DNA from: Leeuwenhoekiella parthenopeia
GTDB taxonomy: Bacteria > Bacteroidota > Bacteroidia > Flavobacteriales > Flavobacteriaceae
Assembly: GCF_020782115.1 (NCBI RefSeq)
Contig: NZ_JAJGMW010000007.1
Coordinates: 1 to 64,000, forward strand
Direction of reading: 5' to 3'
DNA length: 64,000 nt
Part shown: piece by piece, positions 1 through 9,837 of the stretch
Numbering within the stretch: the stretch's first letter is position 1
How the letters are laid out: each line of letters opens with the position of its first letter
The notes under the pieces: generated by a model
Databases searched by the model: none
Seen by the model: the letters and a program-made list of their open reading frames with translations, nothing else
Told to the model about the DNA's origin: nothing
Made by a program: the position numbers and the translations under genes

Positions 1-65
1 TTCTTGCCCGACATGAACTGGTCAAGCACCTTCTTTTCAAATTCTGTCTGTTCCTCTTTTCTCAT
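1..65 (-). CDS. N-terminus of a probable IS256-like transposase (cut by window edge)
   Basis: Only the first 21 codons are visible, starting at the ATG at 65-63 and running off the left edge. The peptide contains EFEKKVLDQFMSGK. This resembles, from memory, the start of IS256-group transposases of Bacteroidota, which continue into a conserved DGAxxP segment that is not visible here. The family call rests on this short start and on the repeat-rich sequence in front of it, so it is tentative. A cellular gene with a similar charged N-terminus cannot be excluded. Confidence 0.45.
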   Translation of the reverse strand, partial: MRKEEQTEFEKKVLDQFMSGK

Positions 66-127
66 GGTTCTGTCTGAATAAAATTAATGTTTAAATCTAT
101 TTCAGACAGAGTTTAATTTACACCCTC
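66..127 (-). mobile_element. Probable terminal region of the insertion sequence
   Basis: Between the putative transposase start and position 127 there is an inverted pair, TCTGTCTGAA (66-75) and TTCAGACAGA (101-110). Read on the minus strand, the outer edge is GAGGGTGTAAAT (127-116), which has the look of an IS256-family terminal repeat. If so, the element ends near 127 and the chromosome resumes there. The other end and the target duplication lie outside the window, so the boundary is an inference. Confidence 0.4.
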
Positions 128-402
128 GCCAGTTACCATCAACGGCTATGATTAAGCGTGACTGTAGGTTTCCCCTTTTAAGGACACCTTAAAATTCGAT
201 AACTGCTTATTATTTAGTTTAGGATAGATGAAGAATTTATATTTTTCATCAAACCTGGGAATATATTCTTTAATGAAGCCTAGCATACAGACTTCGCTAA
301 TCTTTTGATTCTAATTATTTCAGATCTTTAAATCGTATTTCTATCCATATTATTCATTTTCATTCTAAATAAGCCTTACCTTAGCAGCCTAGTTAGTTAA
401 TA
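128..402. other. Intergenic stretch with possible second IS remnant
   Basis: This 275-base AT-rich stretch has no convincing gene. On the minus strand, 186-163 begins TGTCC and continues into a purine-rich block ending CCTACA, a pattern similar to IS3-family termini. This suggests an older insertion next to the present element, but only one end is seen. The promoter of the sigma-factor gene must lie here; no clear TAnnTTTG box was found close to its start. Confidence 0.3.
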
Positions 403-1017
403 ATGCCATCCCCTACTCCAGATCACATAGCTGATTCTTTGCTCTTTATTCAGTTTAAGAAAGGGAGTGAAAAAGCCTTTACACATTATTTCAATACGTA
501 TTTCAGAGCAATTACCGGTTTTTGTGAGCAATTTATTCCCGATACCGAAAGCGCACGCGGGATAGCTCAGGAGGCTTTTGTAAATCTGTGGCTCAACCGA
601 AAGAAAATTGAAAAACCTGGGGGTATTCCTTCATTTCTTTACACCTCAGCACGCTCCAAGTGTCTTAACGAACTAAAGCACCTCAAGGTCGTGCGCAGGT
701 ATGAGAACGAAACTTTGGCGCAAAAAGAGAGTTCCATTAACTTGGAAGTCTTGCAGGCATTAGAAAATGACAGCCTAAGTTTTCAGGAGCTCGATCAAAC
801 TATTAACCGATTTATTGAAGAATTACCCGAACAGACCCGGCAAATCTTTAAAATGAAACGTTTTGAGCATAAAAAAAATTCTGAAATAGCGGCGGAACTG
901 AATATTTCAGTAAAAACTGTAGAAGCCCATATGACAAAGGCCCTGAGCTTTCTTCGGGATGGCCTTTCAGAGTACTTTCCGGCAGTGATTGTGGGTCTTA
1001 TTTCACACCTTTCTTAA
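403..1017 (+). CDS. ECF-family RNA polymerase sigma factor (FecI-like)
   Basis: This 204-residue protein is an extracytoplasmic-function sigma factor that should direct RNA polymerase to the neighbouring uptake genes. Region 2 spans about residues 22-90, with the GIAQEAFVNLWLNR core. Region 4 spans about 133-187, with ELPEQTRQIF and the helix-turn-helix NISVKTVEAHMTKAL. A short hydrophobic tail (191-201) ends the protein, as is common in Bacteroidota versions. The next gene is a FecR anti-sigma factor, followed by an STN-bearing SusC, which is the classic cell-surface-signalling arrangement. The family call is firm. The regulated target is inferred from position. Confidence 0.93.
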   Translation: MPSPTPDHIADSLLFIQFKKGSEKAFTHYFNTYFRAITGFCEQFIPDTESARGIAQEAFVNLWLNRKKIEKPGGIPSFLYTSARSKCLNELKHLKVVRRYENETLAQKESSINLEVLQALENDSLSFQELDQTINRFIEELPEQTRQIFKMKRFEHKKNSEIAAELNISVKTVEAHMTKALSFLRDGLSEYFPAVIVGLISHLS

Positions 1018-1087
1018 AAAAATCCCAATTTAACATAGGGTTTGCTGTTTTTGAGTTGTACGTATATAAAAGCACCTCATAAAAGCA

Positions 1088-2197
1088 ATGAATTCAAACA
1101 TTCTATATAAATACTTCAATCAACAGGCATCTGAAGAAGAGATCGCTTTGGTTTTTGAATGGATCGAAGAAAACCCTGAGCATAAGCGCAAGTTTATTAG
1201 GCTTAAGGCTGCCTATGCAATGGCGACATCGGCTGAAATTGACCAGATAGAAATCGACCGCAGAAGATCTGAAATCAAACTTCCTAAAAAGTCATTTAAA
1301 CCCTGGCGCTATGCTGCAATTCTGACTTTAATGATTGCTGCCGGAACATTTTGGTACCATTCTGACAGAAACGAGGAGATTACACAACAACCTCTTGTTT
1401 TAGAGATTCAGGAGTCTCAGGCAAGCATCAGACTCGAGGAAGTATCCCTAATTAAATCAAAAGAAGGTACTCCCCTGGCTCAATTTTCAGAAAATCAGCT
1501 TACGTATTTAGCGCAGTCCGCATCTACCCCAGTTACAAAGCAGCTCATCAAAGTTCCCTACGGCAAAACGCTTAAAGTAAGATTACCCGATCAAACTGAG
1601 GTTACGCTAAACGCCGGGAGCACGCTTGAATTTCCCAGCAGATTTGAAGGCAAGACACGAGAGGTAAGACTTACCGGAGAAGCATTTTTTGATGTGTACA
1701 AAAATAAAATGCAGCCCTTTGTGGTAAGGTCTCAAAATTTACACGTTGAAGTTTTAGGTACGCGTTTTAATATTCAGGCCTATCCTGAAGATGATTCCAT
1801 AAGAACCGCACTTGAAGAGGGAAGCGTAAAGCTCTTTATCACAGAAACCCCGGATGCGCACACGCTACTGAGTCCGGGAGAACTGGCGACCTACAGCCGT
1901 AAACTTCAGAATCTGACCAAAGAACAGGCTCATATTGCACAACAGACAGCCTGGGTACGCGGCGAAATGTTGCTAGACAACACTCCATTTTCTGTTATTC
2001 TCAAAAAACTGGAACGTCACTTCAATCTAAAAGCTACAAACCACTATGCTCAACTAGAAAAAGAATCCTTCAGCGGAATCGTAAAACTTGATTTAGGAAT
2101 CGAAGAAATACTTCAGGTCCTTCAACTGGATACCGCTTTTGAGTACAAACTTTCCAATAACCATTTAACTCTGTCACAACCGAAAACTAATCCCTAG
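1088..2197 (+). CDS. FecR-family anti-sigma factor
   Basis: This 369-residue inner-membrane regulator should hold the upstream sigma factor and release it when the outer-membrane receptor is occupied. Residues 1-70 form a charged cytoplasmic part. Residues 74-90 are a single membrane segment. The FecR domain lies at about 154-250, with VPYGKTLKVRLPDQTEVTLNAG and VEVLGTRFNI. A DUF4974-type C-terminal domain at about 290-360 would contact the STN domain of the receptor. It follows the sigma gene by 70 bases and ends 3 bases before SusC, so sigma, FecR and receptor probably form one operon. Confidence 0.93.
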   Translation: MNSNILYKYFNQQASEEEIALVFEWIEENPEHKRKFIRLKAAYAMATSAEIDQIEIDRRRSEIKLPKKSFKPWRYAAILTLMIAAGTFWYHSDRNEEITQQPLVLEIQESQASIRLEEVSLIKSKEGTPLAQFSENQLTYLAQSASTPVTKQLIKVPYGKTLKVRLPDQTEVTLNAGSTLEFPSRFEGKTREVRLTGEAFFDVYKNKMQPFVVRSQNLHVEVLGTRFNIQAYPEDDSIRTALEEGSVKLFITETPDAHTLLSPGELATYSRKLQNLTKEQAHIAQQTAWVRGEMLLDNTPFSVILKKLERHFNLKATNHYAQLEKESFSGIVKLDLGIEEILQVLQLDTAFEYKLSNNHLTLSQPKTNP

Positions 2198-2200
2198 CCT

Positions 2201-5200
2201 ATGTTTCAATCTTTATATTTATTAAAACTTCGCCCGGTATTTTTAGCCTTGTTTTTTCTTGGTTTAGTGCTGACTCCCAAAAAAACTTTCGCCCAGCAGA
2301 GCGAGATACAGCTCAATCTGAATAAACCAACTCTTGCAAATTTTATAAAGGCCATCGAATCGCAAACTACGTACCGTTTTGTTTATAATGCCGGTAAGAT
2401 AGATAGCAATCGGGTTATTGACCAAAATGTCAATGCCACTAACCTACGCGATGCATTAGCTATCGTTTCGGCTACACTCCCCTATAGCTTTACCGTAAAA
2501 GCAGATCAAATTATCATTTTGGCTCCCGGTGATCAAACGGGCAGTCAGCAGAAAACACGTCGTATTCAGGGTAAGATCTTAGACCCCTCAGGTCTGGGCC
2601 TTCCCGGGGCAACGCTGACTATCAAAAACACCAAACAAGGTGTCATGACAGACGCTGACGGTAATTTTTCCTATATCCTTTCAACTCCAGATATACCAAA
2701 CACCCAACTGGAGGTAAAATTTCTGGGAATGGAAACCCAAACGATTACCGTGGGTAATCAAAGCGTTTTCAATATACAGATGCAGGAAGCACAAAACGAA
2801 CTCGATCAGGTTATAATCACTTCCTCCTACGGTACCAAAAAGCTGAAAGAAGAAGTTGTAGGGAGTATCGTAACCATTACCGATAAAGAAATCCCAACAC
2901 AACAAGCCAGTGAGAGTGTTGACAAGATGCTGGAAGGCCAGCTTGCCGGGGTTTTGGTTGAAAACACCTCAGGAATTGGAGGTCCGGTAAAGATCAACAT
3001 TAGAGGTCAGGGAAGTCTTTCGCCACTAAATAATTCTTTATTAGGCACCTCAACCCAGCCATTAATCATTATTGATGGGGTTATTATGAACGAGCAAACT
3101 GCTGTCGACAATACCTTTTTTGACGGAGGTAACTTTTCAGAAACCCTGAATAACCCTTTAGGTCAAATTTCACCTGATGATATTGAGAGCATCAATGTCT
3201 TAAAAGATGCTGCAGCGGTTGGAGTTTATGGCGCTGATGGTGCGAACGGTGTTATACTTATTACTACCAAAAAAGGCCGGAAAGGTGCAATGCAATACAG
3301 CTTTTCATCGCAATTGGGTATTTCCGAAGCTATAAATCAAATTCAATACCTCAGCGGAAGCGAATATACACAGGTTCGTAATGAATTTTTAAGAAATACT
3401 ACAGGGGCTACAGTGCCCCAAAATGGGATTAATACCAATTGGTTTGAGCTCCTCAATCAAACAGGGGTTTATAATAAATACAATTTTAGTGCTTCAGGAG
3501 CTACTCAAAAACTTAATTACAGGGCCAGTGTGACCTATCTGGATATTGATGAGCCGCAGGTAGGAAATGGTGCAAAACAGGTGAATTCAAACATTAATTT
3601 GGGTTACAGAGGCGAAAAACTAAACCTTTCCCTGAGCCTGTCTCCCAGTTATATTCAAAACAAGCAGCCCAATATTTATTACAACTATGCCTTTGCCCCT
3701 AATCTTGACCCCTATAATGAAGATGGAAGTTTTGCCTTTTTAGGCCTCAATGGCAGACCTAATCCTTTAGCCGCAGCAGCACAAAACCGAAATCTAAGTG
3801 ACACCTATGGAGTTTTGGGAAGTTTTAATGTAGAATACCAACTGCTCCCCGAACTGAAACTTTCCTCGCTCTTTGGTGTGGACTATAAAGACAAAAAGCA
3901 AGATCGCTACTTCTCTGCTGCAAATGAAAGCGGTCAGACTAACGGTACTTTTGAACTCAACGGGATCGAGTATCCCAGATGGGGCCGAAGATTGATCAAT
4001 AAGCGAAACTCTACCCGTTGGAACTGGCAAACTCAGGGCTTTTTTGAAAAACGCCTGGGCCTGCATAGTGTTGATCTCCTGGCCGGTGTTGAGTTAACCG
4101 AAGAACGAACTGACCTAACCTATGCCAGCGGACAAGGATTCGTAAATCCTGAAGTGCTAAATCCGGTAAGTGCTGCCTTGCAGGATGATGATCCTGAAAC
4201 ACAGGAAAACGATCGATTTGATAATCAAACCTACGCTTTCGATATCAATAATAACTCCCGGGTTTCGGTATACTCCCAGTTTAATTACAACTATGCGGGC
4301 AAGTATTTCTTATTAGTCAACTTTAGAAGGGATGAAAGTTCAGTCTTTGGTTCAGACCGTAATGTCGCCTATAATGGTGGGGCAGGCGTAAGCTGGATTC
4401 TTTCTAAAGAAAACTTCCTGAGCGATGCAGACTGGTTAGATTTATTAAAGCTAAAAGCCAGTTACGGAACAACCGGAAACTCGAGAATTGGTTCGTACAG
4501 AGCATTAGGATTATACTCTCGTGAAATTAATGGCGGGTATAATGGTCAAAATGAAGCTTTCCCTACTGCAGCACCGAACCCAGATCTTAGTTGGGAAAAG
4601 AACAACAAATTCAATTTTGGTATTGATTTAAATGTGTTTAGAAAATTACAGCTGTCTGTAGAATATTACTATGATGATCTAAAAGACCTCATTACCTCAC
4701 GTGATATTCCTACAGAAAATGGATTTGCAAACCTTCAGCTTAATGCCGCCGAGATGTATAACAAAGGTTTTGAAGTCAGCGCTACAATGAACTGGGTTGA
4801 TACCGATGCTTTTAAATGGCGAACCTCGTTTAATCTGGCTACCCTTCAAAACAAAGTAACCAGTCTGGTAGGTCTGGGAAGCGACTTTTCACCGGCCGCC
4901 AGAGCTTTAGCTCAAAAAGTAGGCTATAGCACTTCAGCAATCTGGGGAATCAATTGGGTGGGTATTGACCCGGCTACCGGGCGTGATCTGGTGAGCAAAG
5001 ACGGGCAAATTTATGATCTTAATACGTATCGCGAATTGTTCAATGTAGATGCCTGGGAAGTTATTGGTAACAATCAGCCGGACATCTATGGCGGGTTTAG
5101 CAATACGTTTGATTTTGGTTTTGGGCTTAGCCTGAGCGTGCGTGGCTCGTATCAGGCAGGCGGCGAAGAATTGGTAGATTACCAGTTAATTTCCCAGTAT

Positions 5201-5554
5201 AATTTTATAAACACCCGAAACCTTTCGGTTAACGCCCTAGACTACTGGCGTGGCCCCGGTGATACCAATGCCCGCTTACCGGTAGTATCAAACACCAATC
5301 TAATTGCGGCAAATATGTCCCGCTTTCTATACGATGCGACCTTTATTAAAATCAACAACATCAATTTAAGCTATAGCGTACCTGTTGCAGGTCTTAAAGT
5401 GCCTCTTGATGATCTTAGCGTTTTTGTAGATGCCTCTAATGTTGCCTACTGGTATCGCGATAATCCACCTGCGGGGCGTAATGGGATACGCGAATTCAAA
5501 TTTGTGTACCCTCAGGCACGTACCCTCTCACTAGGTTTAAGAACCCGATTCTAA
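2201..5554 (+). CDS. SusC/RagA-type TonB-dependent receptor with STN signalling domain
   Basis: This 1117-residue outer-membrane receptor imports a ligand using TonB energy. The order is: signal peptide (1-31, ending FAQ); STN domain at about 45-107; carboxypeptidase-regulatory-like domain at about 121-195; TonB plug at about 215-355, with IESINVLKDAAAVGVYG and GVILITTKKG; then a long beta-barrel ending in an aromatic C-terminus (LRTRF). The STN domain marks it as a transducer that signals to FecR, which lies directly upstream. SusD follows after 10 bases. Substrate is unknown. The attached di-haem peroxidase hints at metal, haem or redox chemistry rather than a plain glycan. Confidence 0.93.
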   Translation: MFQSLYLLKLRPVFLALFFLGLVLTPKKTFAQQSEIQLNLNKPTLANFIKAIESQTTYRFVYNAGKIDSNRVIDQNVNATNLRDALAIVSATLPYSFTVKADQIIILAPGDQTGSQQKTRRIQGKILDPSGLGLPGATLTIKNTKQGVMTDADGNFSYILSTPDIPNTQLEVKFLGMETQTITVGNQSVFNIQMQEAQNELDQVIITSSYGTKKLKEEVVGSIVTITDKEIPTQQASESVDKMLEGQLAGVLVENTSGIGGPVKINIRGQGSLSPLNNSLLGTSTQPLIIIDGVIMNEQTAVDNTFFDGGNFSETLNNPLGQISPDDIESINVLKDAAAVGVYGADGANGVILITTKKGRKGAMQYSFSSQLGISEAINQIQYLSGSEYTQVRNEFLRNTTGATVPQNGINTNWFELLNQTGVYNKYNFSASGATQKLNYRASVTYLDIDEPQVGNGAKQVNSNINLGYRGEKLNLSLSLSPSYIQNKQPNIYYNYAFAPNLDPYNEDGSFAFLGLNGRPNPLAAAAQNRNLSDTYGVLGSFNVEYQLLPELKLSSLFGVDYKDKKQDRYFSAANESGQTNGTFELNGIEYPRWGRRLINKRNSTRWNWQTQGFFEKRLGLHSVDLLAGVELTEERTDLTYASGQGFVNPEVLNPVSAALQDDDPETQENDRFDNQTYAFDINNNSRVSVYSQFNYNYAGKYFLLVNFRRDESSVFGSDRNVAYNGGAGVSWILSKENFLSDADWLDLLKLKASYGTTGNSRIGSYRALGLYSREINGGYNGQNEAFPTAAPNPDLSWEKNNKFNFGIDLNVFRKLQLSVEYYYDDLKDLITSRDIPTENGFANLQLNAAEMYNKGFEVSATMNWVDTDAFKWRTSFNLATLQNKVTSLVGLGSDFSPAARALAQKVGYSTSAIWGINWVGIDPATGRDLVSKDGQIYDLNTYRELFNVDAWEVIGNNQPDIYGGFSNTFDFGFGLSLSVRGSYQAGGEELVDYQLISQYNFINTRNLSVNALDYWRGPGDTNARLPVVSNTNLIAANMSRFLYDATFIKINNINLSYSVPVAGLKVPLDDLSVFVDASNVAYWYRDNPPAGRNGIREFKFVYPQARTLSLGLRTRF

Positions 5555-5564
5555 AAAGACAATT

Positions 5565-7025
5565 ATGAAAACTATACCTACTAAAGTAACCCTGATCCTT
5601 AGTTGCCTCCTGATATGGAGCTGCAGTGATTTTCTGGATCAGGAACCCGGCTCTCAAATTTCCATTAATGAACAACTTTCAACCCGCAATGGCATGCTCG
5701 AAGCAGTTTCGGGAATTTACAGCAATCTGGAAGCTGTTCTTAGATTCGAAAATTATACCGTCTATGCAGACCTTCAGGGAGGAAATCTCAAGTTTTCTCC
5801 AGAGCCTTCCGGAAGTAATCAAGGACAAACGATTATTCCTGAAAATATTCAAAACATTTATAATTTCAATGATTTAGCTTTAGAAAGTGACCTGGAATCA
5901 TTTTATGATGATTGTTACGAAATTATCAATGCTTGCAATTTACTTCTTGAAAACCTGAACACCCCTGAAGATCTTTCGGCTTCAGATCGTGATGAGATTG
6001 AAGCACATATGCTTGCCATTCGTGCATTTTCACACTTTATACTCACTCAGGTCTATGCACAAAACACGGTTTTAGGACAGGAAAACACCTTGGGGGTCGT
6101 TTATAAAACCCGTAGTCTTCAGGAGGACCTGGAGTTTTTACCTCGCTTGAGTCTTGATGAGACCTATACCAATATCATCGCAGATTATAATGCATCCCTG
6201 GAGCTTTTTACCGGCAATCAATTGCTTGAAGGTCCCGCATTCAGCTATTTTGATAGTAACAGTACCAAAGCACTATTATCACGGGTTTATCTGGCTAACC
6301 AAAACTGGCAACAAGCCCTAACAGCAGCACAGGGCGTCATTGAATCGTCTGGAATCGTTTTAACACCTCAGGAAAATTATATCGAATCCTGGGAAGAATC
6401 TCTCGCTCCTATTTCTGAAACCCTGCTCGAGCTTTCACTTCCACGCGATGCAGATGGTGATCTTGGAAATTCCATCGCTCAAACCTGGGGGTATACTTCA
6501 GCAACCTCATACGGAGAATTTGTAGCTTCAGAAGATTTAATCGACCTCTATGAAGAGGATGATTTACGAGGTCAACTCTTTTTAGAAATTGAACTGGCTG
6601 TTCTGGAAAATGATCAATTGGTCAATAAGCCCTTTTACTTTACTTCAAAATTTCAGGGGCAACCCGGCACTCCGGTCATTCGGATTAGCGAGTTGTATCT
6701 TATTGCTGCTGAAGCAGCGTTTGAGCTGAATCAAATTCCTCTTGCACTTGAGTACCTAAATAACATACGACAACGTGCTGGTCTTGATGCGCTTACGCAA
6801 ACCGAAAATCTGGATGACCAGATTTTTCTGGAGCGTCGTCGCGAACTGGCCTTTGAACGTCATTTATTCTTTGACAGCAAACGCACGGGCAGAGGCATCG
6901 TGCGCAACGACGGCTGCCTGGCTACAACCTGCACGTTAGACTATCCTTCTAACTTTTTTGTACTGCCCATTCCGCAGAAAAACTTAAACCTTAACGAAAA
7001 TCTTATTCAAAATGAAGGCTATTAA
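5565..7025 (+). CDS. SusD/RagB-family surface lipoprotein
   Basis: This 486-residue lipoprotein is the partner of the upstream SusC and would close over its barrel as a ligand-binding lid. The lipobox LIWSC gives lipidation at Cys20. The SusD fold is supported by the N-terminal FLDQEPG segment, the helical TPR-like middle, and the C-terminal block with ISELYLIAAEAAF, YLNNIRQRAGL and ERRRELAFERHLFFDSKR. A Cys pair near the C-terminus (CLATTC) is unusual for the family and may form a disulphide. The next gene starts inside its last 14 bases, so translation is probably coupled. Confidence 0.92.
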   Translation: MKTIPTKVTLILSCLLIWSCSDFLDQEPGSQISINEQLSTRNGMLEAVSGIYSNLEAVLRFENYTVYADLQGGNLKFSPEPSGSNQGQTIIPENIQNIYNFNDLALESDLESFYDDCYEIINACNLLLENLNTPEDLSASDRDEIEAHMLAIRAFSHFILTQVYAQNTVLGQENTLGVVYKTRSLQEDLEFLPRLSLDETYTNIIADYNASLELFTGNQLLEGPAFSYFDSNSTKALLSRVYLANQNWQQALTAAQGVIESSGIVLTPQENYIESWEESLAPISETLLELSLPRDADGDLGNSIAQTWGYTSATSYGEFVASEDLIDLYEEDDLRGQLFLEIELAVLENDQLVNKPFYFTSKFQGQPGTPVIRISELYLIAAEAAFELNQIPLALEYLNNIRQRAGLDALTQTENLDDQIFLERRRELAFERHLFFDSKRTGRGIVRNDGCLATTCTLDYPSNFFVLPIPQKNLNLNENLIQNEGY

Positions 7026-8478
7026 TTATCTCTATTTTACATTGTTGTGCTTTTCGTTATCCTGCACTAACGATGACGTGAGTAATCAGGAACCCAAAGA
7101 GTTTACCCCCTTCTTAAGGTTTAATTTTTTGGTCAATTCTAATAACGAACCGCTGGTCTATCCTCAGGTAGTTGCAAACCGTCTACCGCTTTCAACTTAC
7201 GATAACACCAGCCTTAAAACCTTAAAAATACCGGTAGCCCTGAGTTCTCAAAATTATGCAGAGACCGTAAGCGCTCAATATAGTTTGCAAACCGGCTTAC
7301 CGCAAACCGCTTATACTGTAACTCCTGAGCGTTTGACCTTTACCGCCTCGCAGCCCACAGACACGATATATCTCAGCTTTAATGAGCGCTGGGGAAGTCA
7401 GGAAAGTCTGGTTTTTGAGCTAACCGAGGTTTCAGACCCCGCGATTCAGTTGGGCAATTTAAATGATGCGTATCCTAATAAGCGCCTGGAGATCAAACTG
7501 GGAGAAGTAACTACCACTTATCGTTTAAACACAAGCCGAATTGACTTAACCGGTCAGCTTGGTGAGGAGGTAAAATTTAGAGTAGAATTTCCTTCAGGAT
7601 TTATTGCTTCCGAGATTGACGACAACAGTCTATTCAGTTTTCTGGATGGTTTCGATTATACTTTAGAGCGCTCAGAAATTGCTAACGACTTTATAGAATA
7701 CACAGTAACCCTGAATGAATCACTTGCTAATGATGATGTCAACTTTCAGTCTATTGTCTCCTTAGCAGCGCTGGAAAATTATCAATTGTCAGGTAACAGT
7801 AATCTACTCCTGATTAAGCCTATCAAAGCTGAGCGGGATTTGGCTACTAACCCGGCTTCAAACTTTTACGATACCAGCAATCCGTTTTACCTGGCCAGAG
7901 GCGAAAACTGGATTGATCACGATAATGACGGGGAATGCACCTGGAGATCATGGACCGCTTTTGCGGTGCCCGTTGTCGTTAGCGCAAATAATCCCAATGC
8001 TGTTTTGGGAAGTGACAACGACACACCAGACCCGGCTGATGACATTTACTATGATGCATTTAAAATAGGTTTTGTAGCACCGCTTGCAGGAAGGACTACC
8101 AATCCTTTTAACTTGCAACGCTGGTTTGACAATGAGGCCACTAATGCCGATGTGTCCCCGGGATTCAATATTGAAGCTGCTATCGAATTCTTTCCCGAGG
8201 ATGGAACAAGTACTACTCAGGGGACCGTGGCGGTCATCCCTCAGTTTTTAGCCATTTCCAGCCGCGATGATAAACTCTATGAGTTTGCTATCTCAGGAAG
8301 CGGTACGTACAGACAGGTAACTGATGATTTATGGGAAATCAAGCTCGAACTCCGCGTTAAAAATGACGCATTATACGGCGGCACAGTCACCTCAGAATAT
8401 TACATCTACAGCGACCGCGGTTATGAAGACCCTGCAGATTTACCCGGCAACTCCTGTGTTAATGAAAAAACCCTTTAA
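7012..8478 (+). CDS. Large unrecognised lipoprotein of the SusCD operon
   Basis: I do not recognise a named family for this 488-residue protein. The lipobox LCFSLSC gives lipidation at Cys18, so it is probably surface-exposed or periplasmic. The first half has two or three beta-rich Ig/Calx-like segments (TERLTF-type strands ending in ELTEV and KLGEV). The second half begins with an acidic WIDHDNDGECTW motif and another acidic run, DNDTPDPADD, which look like calcium or metal sites. It overlaps SusD by 14 bases and is followed directly by a di-haem peroxidase. By position it could be the SusE/F-like auxiliary binding protein of this system. Confidence 0.75.
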   Translation: MKAINYLYFTLLCFSLSCTNDDVSNQEPKEFTPFLRFNFLVNSNNEPLVYPQVVANRLPLSTYDNTSLKTLKIPVALSSQNYAETVSAQYSLQTGLPQTAYTVTPERLTFTASQPTDTIYLSFNERWGSQESLVFELTEVSDPAIQLGNLNDAYPNKRLEIKLGEVTTTYRLNTSRIDLTGQLGEEVKFRVEFPSGFIASEIDDNSLFSFLDGFDYTLERSEIANDFIEYTVTLNESLANDDVNFQSIVSLAALENYQLSGNSNLLLIKPIKAERDLATNPASNFYDTSNPFYLARGENWIDHDNDGECTWRSWTAFAVPVVVSANNPNAVLGSDNDTPDPADDIYYDAFKIGFVAPLAGRTTNPFNLQRWFDNEATNADVSPGFNIEAAIEFFPEDGTSTTQGTVAVIPQFLAISSRDDKLYEFAISGSGTYRQVTDDLWEIKLELRVKNDALYGGTVTSEYYIYSDRGYEDPADLPGNSCVNEKTL

Positions 8479-9630
8479 ATGATTTCAACTCTTTCGAAAA
8501 TTCTCATTGCCGGCCTTGTTCTTCTAAGCCTTTCCTGCAAACACCACAGTGATACGCAGGAATATCAATCACTGGCAGAACTGCGCAAACTTTATGCCTC
8601 TGGCGATCCTACAATCTGGCCAAACCCCAATCTGGATAGCAGTGTGGTTGAGGGCTTCGAGGACATAGGTCATTTGCCGGATGTGCAGCACCCTGCGAAC
8701 AATCCCTATTCTAAAGAAAAGGCTGATCTGGGCAAAAAACTATTCTTTGACCCACGTTTATCCCTAAGTGGACAGATCGCCTGTGCTTCCTGCCACAATC
8801 CTGAGCTTGCGTGGACAGACAATATCACGCGTTCTTTTGGTCACGACCGCCAGAATGGAAAACGGAACGCTATGACCATTATGAATGCGGCTTTTGCTCA
8901 CGAACTTTTCTGGGATGGAAGGGCTAAAAGTCTGGAAGATCAGGCACGTTTTCCCATCGCAGACCAGGTGGAGATGAATGAAAAACTGAATATTGCCGTA
9001 GATAAAATAGATGCGGTTGAAGGTTACAAACCGCTTTTTGAAAACGCTTTTGGAACTACTGAAGTTTCACTGGAACGCATACAAAAGGCCATTGCCACTT
9101 TTGAACGTACTGTTGTAAGCCATACCAGTAAGTTTGATCGGTTTATAGACAACAGACCCGATTTATTTACAGATCAGGAAGTGCTGGGCCTCCATCTCTT
9201 TAGAACCAAGGCACGCTGCATCAATTGCCATAACACCGGTTATTTTAGTGATAACCAATACCACAATGATGGTCAGGTACTATTCGGTACTAAAGATGAA
9301 GATTTTGGAAGGTTTATCGTAACCGGCGATACCGCAGACATCGGGAAGTTTAGAACCCCAACCTTACGTGAAGTAGCGCGCACGGGACCCTGGATGCATC
9401 ATGGCCACTTCCCTTCCCTGCGCGATGTCGTAGAATTTTACAATTTGGGGAATCCGCAGGTTGTTCAGAAAAAATATCGCGGAACCCCAAGGGACTCCTT
9501 AATCCCTAAGGTTTCGCCAATTCTGCAAAAACTAAACCTGAGTCGGGAAGAAATGGACGCGCTTGAAGCTTTTATGCGAACGCTTTCTTCAGGAGATACC
9601 CGAATACGTACGCCTGAGTTGCCTAAGTAA
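8479..9630 (+). CDS. Di-haem cytochrome c peroxidase / MauG-family lipoprotein
   Basis: This 383-residue protein has two c-type haem motifs, CASCH at 102-106 and CINCH at 247-251, spaced as in bacterial cytochrome c peroxidases and MauG-like enzymes. The lipobox LLSLSC gives lipidation at Cys20, so it should be anchored in the periplasm or on the outer membrane. The family reduces hydrogen peroxide or oxidises protein or small substrates through high-valent haem. Conserved family segments LGKKLFFDPRLS, ELFWDGRAKSLEDQA and KFRTPTLREVARTGPWMHHG are present. It starts on the base after the upstream stop, within the SusCD operon, and a strong terminator follows. Confidence 0.93.
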   Translation: MISTLSKILIAGLVLLSLSCKHHSDTQEYQSLAELRKLYASGDPTIWPNPNLDSSVVEGFEDIGHLPDVQHPANNPYSKEKADLGKKLFFDPRLSLSGQIACASCHNPELAWTDNITRSFGHDRQNGKRNAMTIMNAAFAHELFWDGRAKSLEDQARFPIADQVEMNEKLNIAVDKIDAVEGYKPLFENAFGTTEVSLERIQKAIATFERTVVSHTSKFDRFIDNRPDLFTDQEVLGLHLFRTKARCINCHNTGYFSDNQYHNDGQVLFGTKDEDFGRFIVTGDTADIGKFRTPTLREVARTGPWMHHGHFPSLRDVVEFYNLGNPQVVQKKYRGTPRDSLIPKVSPILQKLNLSREEMDALEAFMRTLSSGDTRIRTPELPK

Positions 9631-9640
9631 AGCGAATTAA

Positions 9641-9677
9641 AAATCCCGGGATTTCTGGTATCCCGGGATTTTTTTTG
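9641..9677 (+). terminator. Intrinsic terminator after the peroxidase gene
   Basis: A 12-base stem (AAATCCCGGGAT at 9641-9652, pairing with 9660-9671) with a 7-base loop is followed by a run of T. It ends the sigma/FecR/SusCD/peroxidase operon and separates it from the porin gene. Confidence 0.85.
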
Positions 9678-9837
9678 CATTTCAAAAATAATTTCAATCC
9701 CTTCTAGTATTTTATCAACCAACCCATAAACTTCCTTCAAATCGAGGTTCAAATAAATTTAGTAACTTCAAAAACCATTAAATCTTTGGTCATTCCAACT
9801 TAATGGTCTGCTTTAGATTTCAACCTACAACCAAGCT

